Shown: piece by piece, positions 51,167 through 59,937 of the stretch | How positions within the stretch are numbered: position 1 is the stretch's first letter | Layout of the letters: every line of letters begins with the position of its first letter | Source of the DNA: Arthrobacter sp. OAP107 | GTDB lineage: Bacteria > Actinomycetota > Actinomycetes > Actinomycetales > Micrococcaceae | Reading direction: 5' to 3' | NCBI RefSeq assembly: GCF_040546765.1 | Contig: NZ_JBEPOK010000001.1 | Coordinates: 2,914,001 to 2,978,000 of the forward strand | Length of the DNA stretch: 64,000 nt | Translations under genes and position numbers: made by a program | Notes under the pieces: model-generated | The model's input: only the letters and a program-made list of their open reading frames with translations | The model's database searches: none | Told to the model about the DNA's origin: nothing

Positions 51167-52321
51167 ATGCAGAACCCCACTAACACCACTCGAATTTCAG
51201 CAACAATCGCGGCCTTAGCGCTTACGGCAGCCTTGGCAGCCTGTAGCCCGCCTCCGCTGCCAACTCAGACGGCCGGAGGTGGGGCAAACGGCGACGGTTC
51301 AGGTGAAAACTTCCTGGTAGCGCCAAGCACAGCCGTCAAAGTCAAGTCAAAACAGGGGACAACGGTCACGTCCCCCAGTGGCAAAGAATTCAGCATGCCC
51401 TATGCAGATGTAGCACCCCTTCCTGACGGCCCGGTTGGGGACCCCACAAAGACATACACCATCTGCTTTTCGCAGGCCGACTCGATCGGCTCATGGGCCG
51501 TAGCCCAACGCGAAAGCGCAGCCATCGAGGCCGCGCGCCACCCCAACGTGAAGGTCCTCTTCTACAACACCAACAATGACCCTTTGAAGCAGGTTCAAGA
51601 CCTCGATTCCTGCCTCGCGCAGAAAGTGGACGCCGCAGTCGTCTGGCCTCACTCCGTGAAACCGCTGACCCCTGAAATCGAAAAGATCAAGGAGTCGGGA
51701 ACTCCCATAGTCGGCATGGAACGCACGGTCGCCACGAGGAACTACGATTCGTGGATCTACCTCGACACCGAGGCCTCCGCCAGGAGCCTGGCTGAGCAAG
51801 TCGGCAAGTCGATGAACGGGGAAGGCGTAGTCGTAGAAACAGACGGAGCCCTTGGATCATCCCCCCAGATCCTCCGTAACGAAGGGTTTAAGAAGGCCCT
51901 CAACGAGCTGTACCCGAACATCAGGATTGAGTACACGGCCCCCACAGACTACAGCCGCGGCCAGGGGTACAAGGTTGCTCTGGATTATCTTCAGGCACAT
52001 CAGGACCAGAAAATCGGCGCCTGGTATTCCCAATACACGGAGATTGGCTACGGGGTGAACCAGGCACTGAAGGACTACAACCGCACCGGCTCAGTCCCGC
52101 AATTCTCGATTGTTGACGGAAAAACTGCGGTTAGAGCCGTCCAGGACGGCGTCTTCCACGCACTCTCCCCTTGGAATCCTGTTCACGGCGATGTTGGTAT
52201 CCGCGTTGCCCTTTACCACGTGCTGGGCAAGCCGGTGGAGAAGGACTATCTCCTTGAGCAGCCCCCAGTCATTACTAAAGAGAATGCGACCGAGGTGCTG
52301 AAGAGCACCTGGGAGGGCTAG
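51167..52321 (+). CDS. Sugar ABC transporter substrate-binding lipoprotein (system 3)
   Basis: A 384-residue RbsB-like binding protein with a lipoprotein signal ending LAACS (Cys 26), followed by a Gly/Ser linker. YTICFSQADSIGSWAVAQRE starts the first lobe, VDAAVVWPHSVKPLTPEIEK is the hinge strand, VVVETDGALGSSPQILRNEG and GYKVALDYLQAH follow. Compared with ribose-binding proteins it has an extra 80-residue N-terminal segment. AAAGGAGA precedes the ATG. 40 bases after the hydrolase, so co-transcribed. Confidence 0.92.
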   Translation: MQNPTNTTRISATIAALALTAALAACSPPPLPTQTAGGGANGDGSGENFLVAPSTAVKVKSKQGTTVTSPSGKEFSMPYADVAPLPDGPVGDPTKTYTICFSQADSIGSWAVAQRESAAIEAARHPNVKVLFYNTNNDPLKQVQDLDSCLAQKVDAAVVWPHSVKPLTPEIEKIKESGTPIVGMERTVATRNYDSWIYLDTEASARSLAEQVGKSMNGEGVVVETDGALGSSPQILRNEGFKKALNELYPNIRIEYTAPTDYSRGQGYKVALDYLQAHQDQKIGAWYSQYTEIGYGVNQALKDYNRTGSVPQFSIVDGKTAVRAVQDGVFHALSPWNPVHGDVGIRVALYHVLGKPVEKDYLLEQPPVITKENATEVLKSTWEG

Positions 52322-52323
52322 CA

Positions 52324-53862
52324 ATGCCTGAGGATCAAACCGACCTCGCGGTTACCCTTGAGACCCAAAAGCCCATCCTGTCACTAAGGGGCATCAGCAA
52401 GAGCTACCCCGGAGTCAAAGCCCTGGCCGACGTGGATCTGGACATTCATCGCGGCCGCGGCCACGCCCTGGTTGGTGAAAACGGGGCAGGTAAGTCAACG
52501 CTCATCAAAGTCATAGCAGGCCTCGTCCGGCCGGATGCCGGCGAAGTGCTAATCGATGGACAACCCGTTATCCTACGCAGCCCAGCGGACGCCCTCCGCC
52601 ACGGGATCCACCTCGTGCCGCAGGAAATCTCCCTTGCCGAGGACCGGAACGTCGCGGAGAACATCTTCCTTGGCAAACTGCCCCACACCGGCCCGTTTGT
52701 TCAACAGCGAGATCTCCTGACGCGTTCCGAAGCACTCCTTGCGCGCCTGGGCCTGGAAAACGTCGACCCGCGCTCCTTGCTCCGAGACCTTCGCCCTGCC
52801 GTGAAACAGATGGCGATGATCGCCCGTGGAATCTCCACAGGCGGCCGGATTTTCATCCTGGATGAACCCACCGCAACACTGACAGAGCCAGAAGTCGAAC
52901 GACTGATCGCCGTAGTGCAGCAGCTTGAGGCCGAAGGAGCCGCTGTCCTGTACGTCAGCCACCGTCTCCCCGAACTGGAGCACGTCGCCGACAGCATCAC
53001 CGTCATGCGTGATGGCCAGTCTGTGGCACGCATGCCATTGGCCGGCACCACAGAAGACGATCTCGTTCAAGCAATGGTCGGCAGGTCTGTTGAGAGGTTC
53101 TTTGACACGCGACAAGAGCGGGTCATTGGAGAAAAGAAGGTCCTCGAAGTCGAGGGACTGTCCAGGAAGGGCAGCTTCCAGGATATAAGCCTCAGCCTGC
53201 GGGCGGGGGAAATCGTGGGACTGGCCGGACTCGTAGGGGCCGGCCGAACGGAAGTGGCGCGTTCCCTGTTCGGCCTGGACAGGATCGATAAGGGGTCTGT
53301 CCGAATCGACGGAAAAGAAGTCAGGATCCGCAGACCCAAGGACGCCATAAAAGCTGGGCTCGCCCTCGTTCCCGAGGAACGCAAGAGCCAAGCCCTGGTA
53401 CTCAACTTCCCCGTCTCCCACAACATCGTCCTTCCGCATCTGAAGCAAATGAGCAAGATGTCCTGGCTATCACGACGCAGGATCCGCAAACTTTGCGAGT
53501 CAATTGCCCAGCAGGTGAACATCAAGGCACCCAGTGTGGACACCGCCGTGGGATCCCTAAGTGGCGGCAACCAACAGAAGGTCGTGCTCGGACGCTGGTT
53601 CTGTTCGAATCCCCGGGTCTACATCCTGGACGAACCGACCCGAGGAATTGATGTCGGCGCGAAAGCAGAGATCTATCAGAACATTGGCCGCTTCACCGCA
53701 AATGGAGCCGCTGCGCTGGTGATTTCATCCGAACTCCCAGAGCTGCTGGGCATCTGCGACCGAGTTCTGGTGATGCGGGCAGGTCGTCTCGTAGGTGAAA
53801 TCGCCACCGCTGAAGCCAGCGAACAAACAATCCTTCAGCTCGCAATTGGAGCATCAAAATGA
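52324..53862 (+). CDS. Ribose-type sugar ABC transporter ATP-binding protein (system 3)
   Basis: A 512-residue double ATPase: domain 1 with GENGAGKSTLIKVIAGL and FILDEPTATLTEPEVERL, domain 2 with GLVGAGRTEVARSLFG, SLSGGNQQKVVLGRW and YILDEPTRGIDVGAKAE. The domain-1 signature is degenerate (LRDLRPAVKQMAMIARGI), typical for this family in which domain 1 alone hydrolyses poorly or the second site is non-canonical. The ATG is two bases after the binding-protein stop; its stop overlaps the permease start. Confidence 0.93.
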   Translation: MPEDQTDLAVTLETQKPILSLRGISKSYPGVKALADVDLDIHRGRGHALVGENGAGKSTLIKVIAGLVRPDAGEVLIDGQPVILRSPADALRHGIHLVPQEISLAEDRNVAENIFLGKLPHTGPFVQQRDLLTRSEALLARLGLENVDPRSLLRDLRPAVKQMAMIARGISTGGRIFILDEPTATLTEPEVERLIAVVQQLEAEGAAVLYVSHRLPELEHVADSITVMRDGQSVARMPLAGTTEDDLVQAMVGRSVERFFDTRQERVIGEKKVLEVEGLSRKGSFQDISLSLRAGEIVGLAGLVGAGRTEVARSLFGLDRIDKGSVRIDGKEVRIRRPKDAIKAGLALVPEERKSQALVLNFPVSHNIVLPHLKQMSKMSWLSRRRIRKLCESIAQQVNIKAPSVDTAVGSLSGGNQQKVVLGRWFCSNPRVYILDEPTRGIDVGAKAEIYQNIGRFTANGAAALVISSELPELLGICDRVLVMRAGRLVGEIATAEASEQTILQLAIGASK

Positions 53863-54950
53863 CACAGACAATAACCCCGACCACGTCGGGCAAGTCCCGG
53901 CCCAAGGACACCTCAAAGGCCGGCAACCACACCAATGACCGGCTCCGCCGCGTCCTCTCCGTAAGCGGAATGCTGCCGGTATTGGTTCTGCTCATCATCG
54001 TAGGTTCAATCCTGTCGCCCGCTTTTCTCACCGCGACGAACTTCTCGAATGTCCTGCGCCTCGGCGCCGTGATCGGACTGCTGGCAGTCGGACAGACGCT
54101 GGTAGTTCTGTCGGGCAGGGGTGGCATCGATCTCTCGGTTGCGCAAGTCGCTTCGGCCTCTGCCGTAGTCGGTTCGCTGTATCAGGCGTGGGGACTGCCG
54201 GCTGTCCTTGTGGCCGCATTGCTTACCGGGGTGTTTTTCGGCGTCGTGAACGGAATTGGGGTTTCCTTTTCAAACCTGCAGCCCTTCATTGTCACGCTGG
54301 CGACAATGACCATGGCAAAGGGAGTGGCTTTTGAACTGACTAATGCATCGCCGCTACCTGTCACTGCCCCGGGGCTCTCGTGGTTTTCCACCGGCCTCGT
54401 TCTGGGCATCCCCGTGCCAATCGTGATCTTGGCCGTCGTGGTCATCGTGGGGCAACTGGGTCTTAGTGGCACTACGTTCGGGCGCAGTCTCTACGCCGTG
54501 GGTGGTAATGAGGAGGCCGCATACGGTGCAGGCATTAATGTACGCGGCTACCGTATCGGGGTTTATGTGATCAGCAGCGTGCTTGCGGCTCTTGCGGGTG
54601 TGCTAGGCATGGCCCAGCTTAATACCGCCGACCCCAACTTCGCGAGCGGTTATGAGCTCAGTGCCATTGCAGCTGTCGTTGTCGGCGGGACTCTGCTGGC
54701 CGGTGGACGCGGCAACATCTTCGGCACACTCATCGGTGTTGTGATCATGGCCCTGGTGTCTAATCTGCTGAACCTTCTCAACGTCAATCAGTGGACGAAC
54801 CTGATGGTCACGGGCCTGATCATCGTCATCGTCGTGTCGGTAAACCGTCCTGCTGACGGTGACACCCGCCGCCAACGCGTCCTGAAATCAGCGCCGCTTT
54901 TCGGGCTCCTCCTCCTTGGAGCAGTAACTCTCTACGGCGTTCTCAAATAG
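53859..54950 (+). CDS. Ribose-type sugar ABC transporter permease (system 3)
   Basis: A 363-residue RbsC-like permease: VGQTLVVLSGRGGIDLSVAQ, VNGIGVSFSNLQPFIVTLAT and AAVVVGGTLLAGGRGNIFGT. An additional hydrophobic segment at the C-terminus (APLFGLLLLGAVTLYGVLK) follows a basic loop and is not seen in systems 1 and 2. Start codon overlaps the ATPase stop in ATGA. Confidence 0.93.
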   Translation: MTQTITPTTSGKSRPKDTSKAGNHTNDRLRRVLSVSGMLPVLVLLIIVGSILSPAFLTATNFSNVLRLGAVIGLLAVGQTLVVLSGRGGIDLSVAQVASASAVVGSLYQAWGLPAVLVAALLTGVFFGVVNGIGVSFSNLQPFIVTLATMTMAKGVAFELTNASPLPVTAPGLSWFSTGLVLGIPVPIVILAVVVIVGQLGLSGTTFGRSLYAVGGNEEAAYGAGINVRGYRIGVYVISSVLAALAGVLGMAQLNTADPNFASGYELSAIAAVVVGGTLLAGGRGNIFGTLIGVVIMALVSNLLNLLNVNQWTNLMVTGLIIVIVVSVNRPADGDTRRQRVLKSAPLFGLLLLGAVTLYGVLK

Positions 54951-55051
54951 TTCGCCAAGCCCCGTCCCCACAAGATCATTCAAAGCCGGCGCGGCCGGGA
55001 GCAAATAGCAATCGCTTATGAGCACCGCGTCCGCAGCCAGGAAGGAACACC

Positions 55052-56026
55052 ATGACGTCTCAACTCGATCTCCGTTCGGTATATGCCAAGAGGTATGGAG
55101 CGCCTACTCCCCCGTCACCTGCCCCAGCAGGCAGCCGCGGTTCTCAGATCCAGGGTCTGCAGCACGGTCTGGTCCCCGTTGACGAAGGCGTGCGCATCCA
55201 CTACGTAGTGGCGGGTGAAGGAGAGCCCGTAGTTCTCATCCCAGGCTGGCCGCAGAGCTGGTACGCCTGGCGACATGTTATCCCGCTGCTGGTCGAGCGG
55301 GGACGCAAGGTTTACGCCATCGATCCCCGCGGTTTCGGCGACAGCGATATCCCTTCTGAAGGTTATGACATGGCGACGACCGCACGGGACGTACATGTTT
55401 TCCTGCATCAACTTGGGCTGGTTGGCGCGGAAGGCATCGACATCGTCTCCCACGATGTGGGTACATGGATCGGCTTCACTCACGCAATCGAGTACCCGGC
55501 GGACGTGAAGCGCTTTGTTGCCTCGGATGCTCACATACCAGGCATTTCGCCGCTTCCCGTCGGCGACTACCCGGCCATGGAGGGCGTCAACAGGCAGTGG
55601 CACTTCTACTTCAACCGACTCGATGGGCTCCCCGAGGCCCTGATCCATGGACGTGAACGGGAATTCCTTGGCTGGTTTTTTGGACCGTCCAAACTCGCTC
55701 GAACCTGGGCCATCGACGACGACGCCTTCGAAGAATACCTGAGGGTTTTCAGCAAAGTAGGGGCAGCCAGGGCAGGTCTGATGTATTACCGCGAAATCTT
55801 CAGCCCCGCTGGGCGTGCTGCCAGCCTGGAACGCAGCAAGAAGAAGCTGCCCATGCCGGTGTTGACTCTGGGAGGTGGCTACGCCGACCGCGACAACCTC
55901 TTCAACACCATGCAGCAGTTCAGCAGCGACGTGACGAATCACATTTTTGAGGGCATCGGTCACCACATTCCGGAGGAAGCACCGGAAGAGTTCGTAGAGC
56001 AGATTCTTAAGTTTTGGGCAGCCTGA
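55052..56026 (+). CDS. Epoxide-hydrolase-like alpha/beta hydrolase
   Basis: A 324-residue paralogue of the hydrolase at 45782. PGWPQSWYAWRHVIP (Pro in place of the usual His of HGxP), DPRGFGDSD, IDIVSHDVGTWIGFTHA with the Asp nucleophile, a cap with QWHFYFNRLDGLPEALIHGR, and EGIGHHIPEEAPEEF with the catalytic His. The loss of the oxyanion His is unusual. AGGAAGGAA precedes the ATG. It follows the system 3 permease by 100 bases and precedes an SDR, so it likely acts in the catabolism of the imported substrate. Confidence 0.9.
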   Translation: MTSQLDLRSVYAKRYGAPTPPSPAPAGSRGSQIQGLQHGLVPVDEGVRIHYVVAGEGEPVVLIPGWPQSWYAWRHVIPLLVERGRKVYAIDPRGFGDSDIPSEGYDMATTARDVHVFLHQLGLVGAEGIDIVSHDVGTWIGFTHAIEYPADVKRFVASDAHIPGISPLPVGDYPAMEGVNRQWHFYFNRLDGLPEALIHGREREFLGWFFGPSKLARTWAIDDDAFEEYLRVFSKVGAARAGLMYYREIFSPAGRAASLERSKKKLPMPVLTLGGGYADRDNLFNTMQQFSSDVTNHIFEGIGHHIPEEAPEEFVEQILKFWAA

Positions 56027-56161
56027 TACAGAAAATTATTGTTCCCAGAGCAGCCCCCTTCTGATCACAGCAGAGGCACAGCTCCAGGGCGGAACGCGTG
56101 GCCTCCGCAGCGGTCGTGGAGCAGAACCAAAAGTAAGCAAGTACCAGAAAAAAGGGAACCA

Positions 56162-56956
56162 ATGGATTTGAACTTGACCGGCAAGATTGCCGTCGTAACG
56201 GGCGCGAGCCGGGGCATTGGCCGCGAGATTGTGTCCGCTTTGGCGAATGAAGGTGCCACCGTTGTCGCGGGGGCCCGCAGTTTCCCCTCGGACTATCTGG
56301 AAGCCGCAGGAAAGGGCCGAATCGTCACCGTTGCCGGCGACCTCCTTGAAGAGGGTGCTGTGCAGAGGCTTATCGACCGCGCAGCTGAACTGGGTGGCCT
56401 CGACATCCTGGTCAACAACGTGGGTGCAGTGACTCCCCGGATGGACGGCTTCCTGGCAATATCCGAAGCCGAGTTCGACGAGACCTACTCAGTCAACTTC
56501 AAGACAGCCCTGCGGACTATTCGCGCCGCTTTGCCGCTTCTGCTTGAACGCGGGGCAGGAAGCGTGATCTCCATCAGCTCCGTAAACGCGTTTCTTCCCG
56601 ATCCCGGTGTCGCGGACTATTCGGTGGCGAAGGCCGCACTGACCAACTTGTCCAAGGCCTTGTCCAAGGAATTCGGACCCCGTGGCATTCGCTTCAATAC
56701 GATCAGCCCAGGGCCCGTCGCCACGGACATGTGGTTTGGCGACGAAGGAATCGTCCACACCATCTCCTCCGCCACAGGACTGGAAGCCGATGTCGCAAAG
56801 AAGAGTGTCGTTGACGCCCAGGGTGGCTTCACTACAGGAAGGTTCACCGAAGCCAGCGAAGTCGCCGCACTTGCTGCGATTCTGTCCGGTGCACTGATCT
56901 CCAACGTGAACGGTTCCGACTTCCTGATTGACGGCGGTCTCATCAAGACACTCTGA
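56162..56956 (+). CDS. SDR-family oxidoreductase
   Basis: A 264-residue classical SDR: VTGASRGIGREIVSALANEG, VNNVGAVTPRM (NNVG variant), SVISISSVNAFLPD with the catalytic Ser and YSVAKAALTNLSKAL with Tyr/Lys. SNVNGSDFLIDGGLIKTL closes it. ATG at 56162 follows AAAAAAGGGAACCA. Its distance to the preceding hydrolase is 135 bases. Could oxidise the hydroxyl released by the hydrolase (inference). Confidence 0.92.
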   Translation: MDLNLTGKIAVVTGASRGIGREIVSALANEGATVVAGARSFPSDYLEAAGKGRIVTVAGDLLEEGAVQRLIDRAAELGGLDILVNNVGAVTPRMDGFLAISEAEFDETYSVNFKTALRTIRAALPLLLERGAGSVISISSVNAFLPDPGVADYSVAKAALTNLSKALSKEFGPRGIRFNTISPGPVATDMWFGDEGIVHTISSATGLEADVAKKSVVDAQGGFTTGRFTEASEVAALAAILSGALISNVNGSDFLIDGGLIKTL

Positions 56957-57051
56957 TTCCCGGGGATTCTCCCCTGTCGTGGCGGATTGGCCGGGACATC
57001 CCGCTCCTCGTTTCCGGCCAATCCATCACCCCACACATGATTGGACTAAAC

Positions 57052-58017
57052 ATGCAACTCGGGCTTATCACCGATTCACTCGGAAGCCTCCCCCTTGAGA
57101 AAGCGCTCGACCTCGCAGCAGAGCTGGAGGTCGAGACAGTCGAAATTGCGACAGGAAACTGGTCTGAGTCACCCCACGCCGATCTGGCCGACCTCCTGTC
57201 GAGCGCGAGTGCCAGAGGACACCTCCTTAAGGCAGTAACTTCCCGAGGGCTGAGCCTGAGCGCGCTGAATGCGAACGGAAATCAACTGCATCCCGTCTCT
57301 GGCCCCAAACACGATCAGGTTGTCCGGGATACGATCACCGTCGCCGGCGAACTGGGGGTGCCCACAGTCGTCCTGACATCCGGGCTTCCCGGGGCACGAG
57401 GCGACTTCAGCCCCAACTGGATCACGACCTCCTGGCCGCCCGAAACCCTTCAGATCCTCGATTACCAGTGGAACGAGGTAGCAATCCCATACTGGGAAGA
57501 TCTCGCGGAATTTTCAAAAAAACGGGGCGTTCGGCTCGCAGTCGAAATGATTGGCAGCCAGCTCGTGTTCAATGTCGCAACGATGCTCCGTCTGCGTGAA
57601 GCTGTCGACAACGAAGTTGTGGGCTGCAACCTGGATCCGTCTCATCTGATGTGGATGGGCGCTGACATTTCCGAAGTCATCCATGCTCTGGGGTCATCGA
57701 TATTCCATGTACATGCCAAGGACGCTGTCATCAATCGCAGCAAATCAGGGGTTAACGGCGTCTTGGATACGCTTTCCCCTGCGGACGCCCGGGACCGCTC
57801 GTGGAACTATGTCACGTTGGGTTTGGGTCACCCGGGCGGTGCCAACTTCTGGGCCGACTTCGTTTACCAACTGCGCTCAGTTGGATACGACGGTCCACTC
57901 AACATCGAGCACGAGGACATCCTTGTTGGCTCACGTGAAGGCGTGGCGAGATCCGCTGCCCTGCTGAAGAACGTCATTCTCCGTGACCAGCCAGACTGGG
58001 CTCCGGCTCGCATCTGA
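57052..58017 (+). CDS. Sugar phosphate isomerase/epimerase-like TIM-barrel protein
   Basis: A 321-residue xylose-isomerase-like protein: LGLITDSLGSLPLEKALDLA, GVPTVVLTSGLPGARGDFSP, RLAVEMIGSQLVFNVATMLR with the metal-binding Glu, CNLDPSHLMWMGADISEVIH with Asp and His, IFHVHAKDAVINRS and LNIEHEDILVGSREG with the last Glu. The length and the WNYVTLGLGHPGGANFWADF segment match epimerases acting on free sugars or inosose-like compounds. ATG at 57052 is used; an ATG five codons earlier (57037) is equally open. Works with the SDR and hydrolase of the operon. Confidence 0.9.
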   Translation: MQLGLITDSLGSLPLEKALDLAAELEVETVEIATGNWSESPHADLADLLSSASARGHLLKAVTSRGLSLSALNANGNQLHPVSGPKHDQVVRDTITVAGELGVPTVVLTSGLPGARGDFSPNWITTSWPPETLQILDYQWNEVAIPYWEDLAEFSKKRGVRLAVEMIGSQLVFNVATMLRLREAVDNEVVGCNLDPSHLMWMGADISEVIHALGSSIFHVHAKDAVINRSKSGVNGVLDTLSPADARDRSWNYVTLGLGHPGGANFWADFVYQLRSVGYDGPLNIEHEDILVGSREGVARSAALLKNVILRDQPDWAPARI

Positions 58018-58186
58018 TTCCAGCGCAACTGTACGGGTTTGTCCTGTGGCACGAGGAGGGGTCGCCTGTGCGTTTCTCTCTGATGTCCAGTTAATTGCTC
58101 CGGCACCGATAACCACAAGGACAAGGAGATTGCCGCTGGTTCCCGCAACCCCGACACACGTTTCAACCAGACCAAAGGACACAACA

Positions 58187-58591
58187 ATGACCAGAAAACT
58201 TTGTGTCGCCGCCATCGGTGCAGGCGGCATGGGTGTCAAGCGGCCCAACACGCGCGTCCACGGCGCCGAAGTGGCCGCCGTCGTCGACGTCGACCTCGCC
58301 CGCGCGCGGGCTGCCATCGAAGGCATCGCCGGCGCTGTGGCGATGACCAGCGCCGACGGAGCCCCGAACAACTGGAAACTGGTCCGCACCTTCTCGGGCC
58401 CGTGGGAGCTGTACAACCTCGGCAAGGACTCCACAGAACTGGGCGACGTCCTTGCAGAAAACCGGGACGTTGCCGAGTCACTGCTCACGGACTGGGCCCA
58501 ATGGGCCGGCAGGGTCGGTGTACTGGCCTTTGGACGAATAGTCGAGCTCTACGAGCTCAGAGGCCGCGCCGCAATCGAAGCCGCGGGCTAG
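58187..58591 (+). pseudogene. Chimeric ORF: Gfo/Idh/MocA start joined to arylsulfatase tail
   Basis: A 134-residue open frame made from two unrelated parts. Residues 1-60 (RKLCVAAIGAGGMGVKRPNT, AAVVDVDLARARAAIEGIAG) are the Rossmann start of a sugar dehydrogenase. From about residue 62, NNWKLVRTFSGPWELYNLGK followed by DSTELGDVLAENRDVAESLL and WAQWAGRVGVLAFGRI is the C-terminal end of an arylsulfatase. The joint at about 58365-58375 keeps frame. It is best explained by a deletion between two genes of the operon; the fused product should have neither activity. AAAGGACACAAC precedes the ATG. Confidence 0.8.
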
Positions 58592-58595
58592 CGGG

Positions 58596-58913
58596 ATGAG
58601 ACAGGTGGTTGCGCCGGTGATGGAAAGCGAGACCCGGCAACGGATAATTGCTCTCCTGTACTCCGCCCCTCAGGGCCCAACAGAGATTGCATCCATGCTC
58701 GGCTTGTCCCAGCCTTATATCTCCAACCATCTGGCCGCCCTAAAAAGCCATCGCCTAGTGAAATCCCACAGAGAAGGCAGAAAGTCCGTTTACGAACTCG
58801 AAGACAAGGCAAGGGCCGCCATGATGGCGGCCCTCGCCGGCTTCTCCGAGGAGTCTCGAGGCCTCAACGCCGGCCATCGAGGACCCCGGAAGACCGAACT
58901 CCACCGGTCGTAA
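58596..58913 (+). CDS. ArsR-family transcriptional regulator
   Basis: A 105-residue winged-helix protein: MESETRQRIIALLYSAPQGP and TEIASMLGLSQPYISNHLAA with the recognition helix, then LVKSHREGRKSVYELED as the wing. No Cys-based metal site of the CxC type is seen, so it probably senses something other than metal. ATG at 58596 is four bases after the chimera stop; ATG at 58620 is also possible. Last gene of the operon before the second repeat copy. Confidence 0.82.
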   Translation: MRQVVAPVMESETRQRIIALLYSAPQGPTEIASMLGLSQPYISNHLAALKSHRLVKSHREGRKSVYELEDKARAAMMAALAGFSEESRGLNAGHRGPRKTELHRS

Positions 58914-59305
58914 CCCTCGCTGGAAGGAGCCCGTACCGGGGCACGGACTGTGCCGAAGCCGCATCGTGTCGCGAACGCGTTGCATATGCGGTCCTTGAAT
59001 GCGACACCTCACAGCTACTCCCCTGCTAAAAATCGGCGCGAATACTGCCCTCTCGACAGCGACATGCCCTGCCCTGTTTAAGGCCCGCTAGGGGTGCCCT
59101 GAGGGCTACACACTGGCGGGCATACTCGGCCCCCACTCGTACGCCAGGACGTCCATCAATCCACGGGCGCGCTGTCCGGCTTCACCGACTTGCGACACCC
59201 GGACTACCGTGCCCGCGTAGAGCGGGGCGTGCCCATCACGGTACGCCCGCACCTCATCGGCCATCACCGGAGCCCTCTGCAGACACATGAGCTCTCGTCG
59301 ACTTC
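58914..59305. other. Gap with one weak small frame
   Basis: A minus-strand frame 59106-59264 encodes 52 residues (MADEVRAYRDGHAPLYAGTV, RVSQVGEAGQRARGL) with no strong ribosome site and no known family. Otherwise nothing is recognised. Confidence 0.35.
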
Positions 59306-59440
59306 GGTCATGCTGCTGTGCACGGCATGGGCAATGAAGGGATATGAACAACCAGCCGGGCAGCAGGCACCACCGCTCGGGATGGGGCGCTTCAACCCCG
59401 GGCGTCATGCTGTTGTCCCGTGCGGAGGAAATGAACAGGT

Positions 59441-59716
59441 ATGAAGAACAAACAGCGCAGCCGGCACGTCGCTTCAGGAAATTTCGCCAAAATTCACAAA
59501 CGTCATGCAGTCGACGCCGGAGGTAACGATGAAGAAGCAGGAAGACACCACGAACCGGAGAGGAGGAACCCAGTGAACCACCAAGAACGCGGAAAAGAAG
59601 ATCGGGCCAGATTTTTCTCAGGTCATGTTGCCCAGGCCACGGCTGTCCATGAACAGGTAACGAACGACAGGGGACCGCTCAGCGAGGCAAGTAAGGAGGC
59701 ACCCGGCCACCAATGA
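59441..59716 (+). CDS. Possible small protein inside repeat copy 2
   Basis: A 91-codon frame whose C-terminal 60 residues (NPVNHQERGKEDRARFFSGH, VAQATAVHEQVTND, KEAPGHQ) align with those of 31509-31877. The repeat units in this frame each give a His-Ala/Val-x6-Asn/His-Glu pattern. No known family; coding status is open. Confidence 0.3.
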   Translation: MKNKQRSRHVASGNFAKIHKRHAVDAGGNDEEAGRHHEPERRNPVNHQERGKEDRARFFSGHVAQATAVHEQVTNDRGPLSEASKEAPGHQ

Positions 59717-59739
59717 AAAAGGCCCCCGAAGGGGCCCTT
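59716..59739 (-). terminator. Intrinsic terminator (minus strand), repeat copy 2
   Basis: Identical to the hairpin at 31877-31900: GGCCCC-TTCG-GGGGCC then TTTTTCATT on the minus strand. Confidence 0.75.
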
Positions 59740-59795
59740 CACAACACAATTTGTCCACAGTCAGAGGCTAAAAAGCCCCTGAACAGGGAAAACAC

Positions 59796-59846
59796 GTGCC
59801 CGAGGTGGGACTCGAACCAGCCCCTCCCCCTTGTAATCCGCCACTC
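59796..59846 (-). other. tRNA-Leu-like stub, repeat copy 2
   Basis: On the minus strand GAGTGGCGGATT and GGTTCGAGTCCCACCTCGGG with CAC bracket 51 bases, the same arrangement as in copy 1. The short G-rich middle has no anticodon arm. Confidence 0.45.
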
Positions 59847-59907
59847 TTTCGAAAACATCCCCAATCCGGCCCAGTCCGAAGCCGGTACAACCGAAACCGA
59901 AGCCCAA

Positions 59908-59937
59908 GGTGTGGACAGTGTCCACACCCTCTTTTTT
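59908..59937 (+). terminator. Intrinsic terminator (plus strand), repeat copy 2
   Basis: GGTGTGGAC-AGT-GTCCACACC then CTCTTTTTT, as in copy 1. Confidence 0.7.

Larger units (their letters stand above)
59306..59937. repeat. Long direct repeat, copy 2 (tandem units, hairpins, tRNA-like stub)
   Basis: Same orientation and architecture as 31375-32098, offset 27,839 bases in the identical 57-base core (59703-59759). Four units begin GTCATG at about 59307, 59403, 59501 and 59622, that is 96, 98 and 121 bases apart, more regular than copy 1. Each contains the pattern GTCATGynG, then about 20 bases, then ATGAACAGGTA or ATGAAGAAGC. A further similar stretch lies at 60089-60135. Confidence 0.85.

Noticed and set aside
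59306..59740. Possible CRISPR array
   Set aside because: Units are degenerate, about 100 bases long and not separated by uniform spacers; no cas gene is near.
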